Shown piece after piece: positions 57,531-64,000 of a stretch of DNA of 64,000 nt (its first letter is position 1; each line of letters starts with the position of its first letter). Under the pieces are notes generated by a model. The model did not search any database and had not been told where the DNA came from. It saw only the letters and a list, made by a program, of their open reading frames with translations. This DNA is from Isoetes taiwanensis. Lineage: Eukaryota > Streptophyta > Lycopodiopsida > Isoetales > Isoetaceae. The DNA lies in assembly GCA_021234155.1 (NCBI GenBank), contig JAJEKV010000087.1, positions 3,655,242-3,719,241 on the forward strand, in the 5' to 3' direction. The position numbers were made by a program, and so were the translations under genes.

Positions 57531-58506
57531 TCACACGACGCGAAATGCCTTGCTTGCAATTAGGTAGCAATCAATGGATTTCGCGTCGTGTGATCTCCAT
57601 GCCGTTCTATTTTGCTTCAATGAGAAGTTCTATCTTTAGTTATGTATCAGTAAAATTACTTATGTATCCGCTCGACACGTGCGACAGCAGCCGACCGTGT
57701 TTAATATGTTCAAGCGCTAATATGTATAAATTGAGGTCCTTGCATTGTGCTCCTTCCGCCGGTTAGAGTCTTTGCTCCTCACTTCTATAATCTTAACGTC
57801 CCTCCCATTTGTCATCTATGGCCTCCACATCCTCAACCGCTGATAAGGGAAAACGCAAGAGGATAGAACTCCCTTCTGACATAGTGTTGGGTGTTCTAAT
57901 GAAGAGGTTGAAGGAGCAAGATGATCTTCTAAAGGAAAACGCCGTTACAATTCAGCAGAAAGAAGAAGAGAATGAATTCAACCTTCTCATGCTTCGTAGC
58001 CAGGAGAGGCAAATCAGGTGGTTGAATAGAAGGTCGGACAGATGACATGCCCCAACAACCGTGACCGAGGTGGTTATGACGGCAAACAGGATGCTAATTC
58101 AAAGCGTAAGAACACGCTGTGCTATTGGGACAGGAGCGGGACATGTACAAAGAGATGGTGGACAGATTGGAGGAACGTTTGGATAGGGTGATTGCTCGCT
58201 TGAGGGGAATAGATGAAGACGAAGACGATGATGATGATGATGAAGATAATGAAGAAGAGCTCGCACTGGAGCAACAATGAGTCGTTGTATTTTGTTTTTC
58301 GATGTAACATCTTTCACAACTTTAATCAAAAGTAACCTTTTTTTATTATTATCTTGTAAAGCTTCACACACGACGCGAAGCCACATAAATGCAAGCAATA
58401 GCTTAACTCCATCGTCGGCCAGATGATCTGAGATAAGATCACACGACGCCGGGCTACAGCCAGTGCAAACAAGGTTGGAGGCAAGTACTTCAAGGTCGTG
58501 TGTGAA
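57531..58506. repeat. Recurrent inverted motif tcacacgacgcgaa
   Basis: tcacacgacgcgaa at 57531-57544 and its reverse complement at 57580-57593 form a hairpin. Further copies, in full or in part, lie at about 58366-58379, 58437-58449 and 58494-58506 (inverted). They bracket the small coiled-coil gene at 57809-58278, as termini or subterminal sites of a small element might. The outer borders are not defined. Confidence 0.6.
57809..58278 (+). CDS. Small acidic coiled-coil protein
   Basis: 57809-58045 encodes 78 residues starting MSSMASTSSTADKGKRKRIE, with a basic KGKRKR stretch and then a heptad-rich helix (VLMKRLKEQDDLLKENAV). A second frame at about 58120-58278 reads GQERDMYKEMVDRLEERLDRVI and then a run of Asp/Glu ending in a stop. 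The two may be exons or one frame-shifted protein: the first stop, at 58043, is followed by intron-like sequence without clear borders. A nuclear or DNA-linked role is possible from the basic patch, but I do not recognise the family. A TATA-like tatgtataaatt is at about 57720. Confidence 0.4.
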
Positions 58507-58559
58507 CATGCTACACATTACAAGTATACTTTTTACCGATTCTTTGTCTCTTAGATCTC

Positions 58560-60487
58560 CACCGCGATGCTAGTGGGGCCCTAGAATTTTGCCAAGCAAC
58601 TTTCCGTTTTCTCAAAGATTATGCCAATGGTGTTTACGACTTCGGGTTGCTCCTTAAAGCGACCTTCTTGTCGTGATTTAGCCATCGCCCTTCTATAAAA
58701 CCACTGTCATCCGTCTTAGAGGGTTGGTTCCCACATTTCCACCCCCTCTTTGAGTGTTACGATGAAAGGCTATTTTAGCTTGTTTATGCGACTTCTCCAT
58801 GCCTTGTGCACTCCCTAATCGCTAGGCTTCCATACTTCCTAAAACCAAGGTGCATGAGCCCAAAAGATGTGCAAGTAGTGCGTGACTTCACTCTCTCCCC
58901 ATGCGCCTATGAAAGCTTTAATAAATTTGTTATTCGCTTGCACCTAACATTTTTGCATCTTCTCTTGTGAGGTCCATTCTCTCGAATGTATGGGAACAAT
59001 TCGCATAATGCATCCCATGCTTTTTTTTCCTCAATGCCGAACTAACGCCATCTCAGGCGGTCCCTGCTCGCATCAACCAGCCGATTTTCCAAATTCATAG
59101 ACCTTTTCTCCCATCCGGTTTCCGCTCGAGCCTCTCTATGATTCTTTATGAAGCATCGAAGCTTTCACCCTCCAATTGACACCTTTACGAGGCACACTTG
59201 TTCTTCCCGCCCGTTTCTCATCGAGCTCTAATCTTACATTGCCACCATGCAAACCTCGCTTCCGATAGAACATGTTCAACTCTATGAATTCCTTCCTCTC
59301 TTCTCTTCTTGTCCGAAATGTTCCACACTTAATCTGCAAGAGCTCAAAAATATCATCTTGTCGATGATTCTCACAAAGCCGTGCAAAGTGCAGATATGAA
59401 CCCTCTCTAATGGAATGGGGAAAATGCCATGGAACTTGGGATCTTCTTCTCCTCTATTAGGAGCATTTGCTTGGTTAAGGGACAAGGTTGAAACTTGATC
59501 TTCCCAAGACTTGACTTCCTTGCATGATTGCAGTACAGACAACTTTTGCATGTTCCTTGTCCTCCTCCACTTATGTTGTACATTGCTTTCTCAGTTTTTA
59601 AATCAGACGCCAAGTGAAAAATTACTTTGTAAGATCCATAGTGATCTACTTGCAATTTTTCCCCTCCCTCGAATCTAGATATTAGACTCGGGATGTCAGT
59701 TTGATTGAACACCCATTTCAATACCTCGTGGGTTTCTTTCTGAACTTTAAAGAGACCTAACCACCAGGTGTCATCTTCAGATTGACATGAGAACCATTTT
59801 TCCGCACGCTTCTTCTCCTCGTCCGTCACCTCTACATCTTTTTTATTATTCTTGTTGCTCTTTGATTTAGCATGTGCAATTGCATTCTCAATTGCTCTAT
59901 TCATGATGACAACGGATACCCTCTCATACTTCTCAAACTTGGTCGGGTTCCATTTCATCCAATTTTATGCAAACTTCAATCTCACCATTAGTTTCTCGCG
60001 AATCGTTAAGTCATAATATTTGACAAGGAATTGTAAGAGAGTAACCAGGTCAACCCAAAGATTATTATGTTCATTCATTCCAACTATATCACAACAATCC
60101 TTGCCATTCTTATCTTTTATGGCTATGGCGGGACAAAGACATTCAACGTGGTGCATCTCTCCTAATATGGCATACACCATCTTTGTCCTAGTAACCCTTG
60201 TATTCTCGACAATTTGTGGACGTGGATTTAATACTTTTTGTGCCCATTCTTTTCAACGCTTCGTGGAATGGCTTGAATAGAGAACGGTAACCAAGCCTAC
60301 TGATGCCTACATCATCACAAACAGTCTGTACATCTGTCGCTTCTAACTTCTTGTAGATCTCCCCTAGTACCATTTCCAATACCATCTTCTTGAGAGGAGA
60401 GTTGTAGGGCTGACAAATCATGTCCACTATCTCCCTGTTCGTCGCTAGGTTCTTCACTACGTAACCAAGATTGCTTCTAGTTTCCAA
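58560..60487 (-). pseudogene. Unrecognised decayed coding region
   Basis: Consecutive minus-strand frames with consistent protein character: 60487-60188 (LGYVVKNLATNREIVDMI), 60180-59965 (HHVECLCPAIAIKD), 59958-59407 (FHLASDLKTEKAM, NISGGGQGT, then CKSCLYCNHARK), 59551-59282 (VHICTLHGFVRIIDKM), 59339-59136 (GLHGGNVRLELDE) and weaker frames to about 58560. The CxxC near a small-residue-rich stretch, followed by an LHGFVRI-like helix, resembles proteins of unknown function found in multicopy in many eukaryotes and suspected to be transposon-derived. Several stops and frameshifts mark it as dead. The name and function are left open. Confidence 0.4.
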
Positions 60488-60719
60488 AGCCTGTATTAGG
60501 ATGAAGTGAAGATCGGTTAAGGCGCAGCCGCAGCGCCTCGAAATGAAAGTCTGATCTGATACAAAGCTTCAACCTACACATTCAATTTTTGAAATGTAAA
60601 AGGCGGTGATGCGCACGCTTGGTATCTGACAAACCAAGAGACACCGTCATGAGTTATGCTATAATGCAAGTGGCATTTTAGAACCGCCACGTGTTGCATC
60701 AGTCCGTCTGACAACCAAC

Positions 60720-63700
60720 AGAATTAAATACATATGGCACCATGAATGTGCAATCCCCCTTATTCCGGAAGAATATTCCAAGCAAATCTGTAATTATGAG
60801 AGTTTGGTATCCTAGGTGGCATGGGAAAAAGGGAGCGGAAATATGACGTGGAATGGCTGATAGGAGGCCATTTTCAGACCCCAAATCCGCCCTAATGTGT
60901 GTATCATTGAGGATTAGCTTCCTAACTTGTGAAGATTCTGGTACACACAATTTGTTTTTATGGTAAAGCAAGTTTTCCTCCTTCTTGTAGTGCCTGAACA
61001 TCTCCCTTTCCTTGTCGGTCCTAGCCTCCTTGCAAAGACTTGCCCAAGCTTCTTTAAAGTCGGGATCTGTTGGCAAGCTTTCTTCAATCTTCTTGCCATA
61101 CTCGCTTACGAGCGTCGATATGGCATTACAATGTGTTCTTGTCTTCAATGGCTGTTGAGCTTGCCTGGCTTATAAGTTATCTCGAAGTCATATTCTTCAA
61201 GAAATTCCATCCACCTCCTTTGCCTCAAATTGAGGAGTGGTTGTGTAAATATATATTGAAGGCTTTGATGATCTATATCTAGCTGGAATCTTCTTCCCAA
61301 TAGATAGTGCCTCCAAATTCTTAAAGCTCTTACTATAGCCAGAAGCTCCTGATCATGCGTTGGGTAGCGCTGTTCCGCATCATTCATTTTCTTTGAATCA
61401 TAGGCCACTACCCTTTCCTCCTGCATGAGGACTGCACTGTTGCTATTCTGCTAGCATCCGTCGCCACAAGCTTATCTTTGGCCGGGTCTGGCAAGACCAA
61501 AACTGGCGCCGTCGTCAATGCTTCCTTCAATGTGTCAAAAGCTTTCTGGGCCTTACTTTGCCAATGATTTGCCCAATCTTTTATCTTCCCTGCTTTGGTG
61601 AGGTCCGTCAATGGCACTGCTACCTTTGCAAAGTTCTTGACGAACCTTCTATAATAGCCTGCTAGACCGAGGAAGCTCCTCACTTCATGTGCGTTCTTCG
61701 GTGCGGGCCAATCAATCACTGCTTCAATCTTCGCAGGGTCGGTGGAGATGCCTTCTGTTGTGATCAGGGTGAAAGCATGTTAGGGTGTCCCTTAAAAAGT
61801 ATTATTTAGTGACTAAAAAAGTACCTAAAAAGGTACCCAGGACTGGGTACTGGGTACCTGTGTAATATGTCAATAAAAGGTACATTTTAGAACTTTTATA
61901 TATATTTTGGGCTTAGATAGCATTATATTTATCTTATCTTTAAATATTAACACATCCTTGACTTTTATTTTGGACTTTTGTACTAGTTTTAATGAAAAGA
62001 AAAATGAGAAAGTACCCAGTTCTGAAGTACCTAGTGTATGTACTTTTGCAGGTTCCAAAAGTGGTACACCCTAACATGCTTTTACCCATCACATGCCCTA
62101 AGTATTCCACTCTTTCCGTTGTGAAGTGACACTTAGATAGCTTCGCAAAGAGTTGATACCTCCTCAACTTCTCAAGTACTTTCGTCAAGTGTTTGGCATG
62201 TTCCTCCAAGAACTTGCTATAAACTAGGATGTCGTCGAAGAAGACTATGATGAAAGCATCTAAGAATTCGCGGAAGACATCGTTCATAAGCCTCATGAAA
62301 GTTGCTGGAGCATTGGACAAACTGAATGGCATCACCTGAACTCATAGTGGCCATATCTCGTTCTGAAAGCCGACTTGTGGATGTCTTCTTCCTTGATCCT
62401 GATCTGGTGATAACCTGATCTCAAGTCTATCTTAGAAAAGACCTTCGCTCCCTGCAACTGGTCCATGAGATCATCTGATCTAGGCAAGGCATACTTATTC
62501 TTAATTGTGTGCTTATTTAATTGACGGTAGTCAATGCACATCCTAAGGCTTCCATCCTTCTTCTTCACAAAAAGGATAGCCGCTCCAAAAGGAGAGACAC
62601 TAGGTCTTATGAACCCTAGGTCTAGCAATTCTTGCAGTTGCTTCTTCAACTCCGTCAACTCTTCGGTTGACATTCTATAAGGTGCCTTGCTTGTTGGCTT
62701 AGTTCCTGGTTCAAGTGATATTTCACACTCGACTCCTCTATAGGATGGAAGCTGCTTGATCTCATCAGGAAATAAGTCATGAAATTCCTTTACCAACTTT
62801 GCTATAGGCTTTGGGAGCTTTTTCAATGCTTTGGCCTCTTTCTCTTCTTCCGTCTCTTCCTCGTCCGCTTGGAGTTTGAAGATATAGGCCACTTGCTCCT
62901 TCCTTATGCACTTAAGTAATTTCTCACTCGACATGCATTGTATAATTGGTGTTACTTCTTTACCTGCTATCTCGATGATCTTGCCATCCGGCGTTGTTAA
63001 GGTCACCTTACGCTTCCCACAATCAATGATGGCTCCTGCTGGTCCAAGATACTCCATTCCTATTATCAAATCATATTTGCCGATGTTCATCACTTCAGCT
63101 CCCAATGCTACATTGATTCCCGGCAAGTCTACGTTGAAGTTAATTCTTTTTCCTGCTGTATGCCTGATTGCTCCACTAGCCAACACAACCGGTCTGGGCT
63201 TTGACTTCAAGGGCTTAAGCTTCAATGTTTGTACCATCCTTGGCAAAGCAAAGTTATGGGTGCTCCCTGTATCTATCAAGACTATGAAAGATTTTGCTTG
63301 GGCTTTCCCAGTTGTGGAGATTATTTGGTATTGGCTTTCTGCGTTCTCCGTATCAATGGCTGCAAAAATATGGCACTCACCATGAATATAGTTCGGTGCG
63401 TCGTCGTTGTCAGCTTCCGTTGGTGTCTCCCATCCCATCTCCGCTAGTGCTGCGTTCATCATCAAGGGGCAGTTGTTTGTCCTATGCCCTGGTTGGAAAC
63501 ACCTAAAGCACAACTGCTTCTCTATGCACTCCTGCTTCTTCTCTTTGGGAATGGATTGCAAAAACTGTCTCACTGCCTTGGAATAGTTGGATCATCCTCC
63601 TTACTCTTTGAAGGTCACCTGTTTCTTATCCTGCTTGCCAGAGTTTGCATTGCCCTGCTTCCCGTAATTAGCATTGTATTGAGGCCTGCTGGCTGCTGGG

Positions 63701-64000
63701 CTCGCCGCTCTTGGGCTATAGCCTCCCGTGCCCTTTCCCTTGTCATGATAATACTGCTGCCTTGGTTCTCTTGGGGTCCCGTCCCTTGCAAGCTGACTTT
63801 CTTGGATTCCGCTTCTGACACCGTCCTAGGGTTGATTGCTCTTACTAGCTTCCGGATCTCCTCATTCAACCCTTCTATGTAACTCTCCACTGCGTGCCTT
63901 TCATTCAACTTCGACACATATAGCCTTAGTCTCATGAATTCTTCTGTGTATTTCTGAACTGATTTGTTCCCCTGCTGCAATCGGTAAAACTGCTGCATCA
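60720..64000 (-). mobile_element. Ty3/gypsy chromovirus-like gag-pol, 3' truncated
   Basis: Minus strand, entering from beyond the window: gag (63998-63615, QKYTEEFMRLR), a frameshift, a zinc knuckle ([14 protein letters not shown]), protease ([11 protein letters not shown]), RT ([32 protein letters not shown]; after a shift at 62335 SLSNAPATF and FFDDILVYS, the catalytic YxDD variant), a MITE at 61767-62087, RT end ([13 protein letters not shown]), RNase H (VAYDSKKMNDAEQRYPTHDQE, with ATDAS) and the tether to integrase (LLYHKNKLCVP), fading out at about 60720. The integrase is not recognisable. RT-RNase H type and zinc knuckle fit chromoviruses. Frameshifts near 61420, 62335 and 63590 and the MITE make it inactive. 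Confidence 0.88.
61767..62087. mobile_element. 321-bp MITE, 4-bp target duplication ATCA
   Basis: Second copy of the 18844-19162 family with the same terminal inverted repeats (gggtgaaagcatgttagggt). It is flanked by ATCA at 61763-61766 and 62088-62091. Removing it and one ATCA restores the RT frame as [18 protein letters not shown], so the duplication length of four is certain. Confidence 0.93.

Overview
The window is nuclear DNA of a land plant. The gene fragments are plant genes with spliceosomal introns of about 80-210 bp: an AIR9-type protein, a GH9 endoglucanase with a CBM49 domain, an RD19-type cysteine protease, HSP70, an NADH-cytochrome b5 reductase and a SET-domain protein. Almost everything else is transposon sequence: Ty3/gypsy elements, Helitrons, TIR elements and MITEs. 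I see no intact host gene, rRNA or tRNA. The sequence does not fix the species; a large, transposon-rich, possibly non-seed plant genome is my guess.

Layout. 0-10.3 kb: decayed gene pieces, including an AIR9/GH9 exon chimera whose CBM49 exon is split by a 3.6-kb TIR element, a large foldback repeat and an HSP70 fragment. 10.6-13.1 kb: a circularly permuted Ty3/gypsy fragment. 15.2-16.4 kb: an array of foldback units. 17.4-21.6 kb: a decayed gene joining a methyltransferase-like region to an FCP1-like HAD domain, with CpG-rich palindromes in its introns. 23.4-41.9 kb: one chromovirus-type Ty3/gypsy element (minus strand, target duplication GTTCC) that hosts a stack of nested insertions. One LTR is split by an 11.4-kb DNA transposon, which itself holds a young 2.55-kb LTR element. 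The other LTR is split by a 1.8-kb Helitron made largely of polypurine tract. 42.8-44.4 kb: a second methyltransferase-like/FCP1 gene. 44.3-54.7 kb: a second Ty3/gypsy element of the same family as the 10.6-13.1 kb fragment, carrying a solo LTR and an extra ORF after pol. 55-60.5 kb: RD19 and endonuclease fragments, a small acidic coiled-coil gene and an unrecognised decayed gene. 60.7-64 kb: a third Ty3/gypsy element, minus strand, running off the window.

The standout is the 11.4-kb DNA transposon at 24195-35613. Its limits come from an empty-site copy in the sister LTR near 41670. It carries two divergent genes: a MULE-like, SWIM-finger transposase, and a multi-exon protein with a ParB-like DGNHR motif followed by a permuted (beta-type) DNA methyltransferase fold. 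Together with the two methyltransferase-like/FCP1 genes, this puts three DNA-methyltransferase-like loci in 27 kb, two of them fused to an HAD domain across a palindrome-bearing intron. All three are now damaged by stops and frameshifts.
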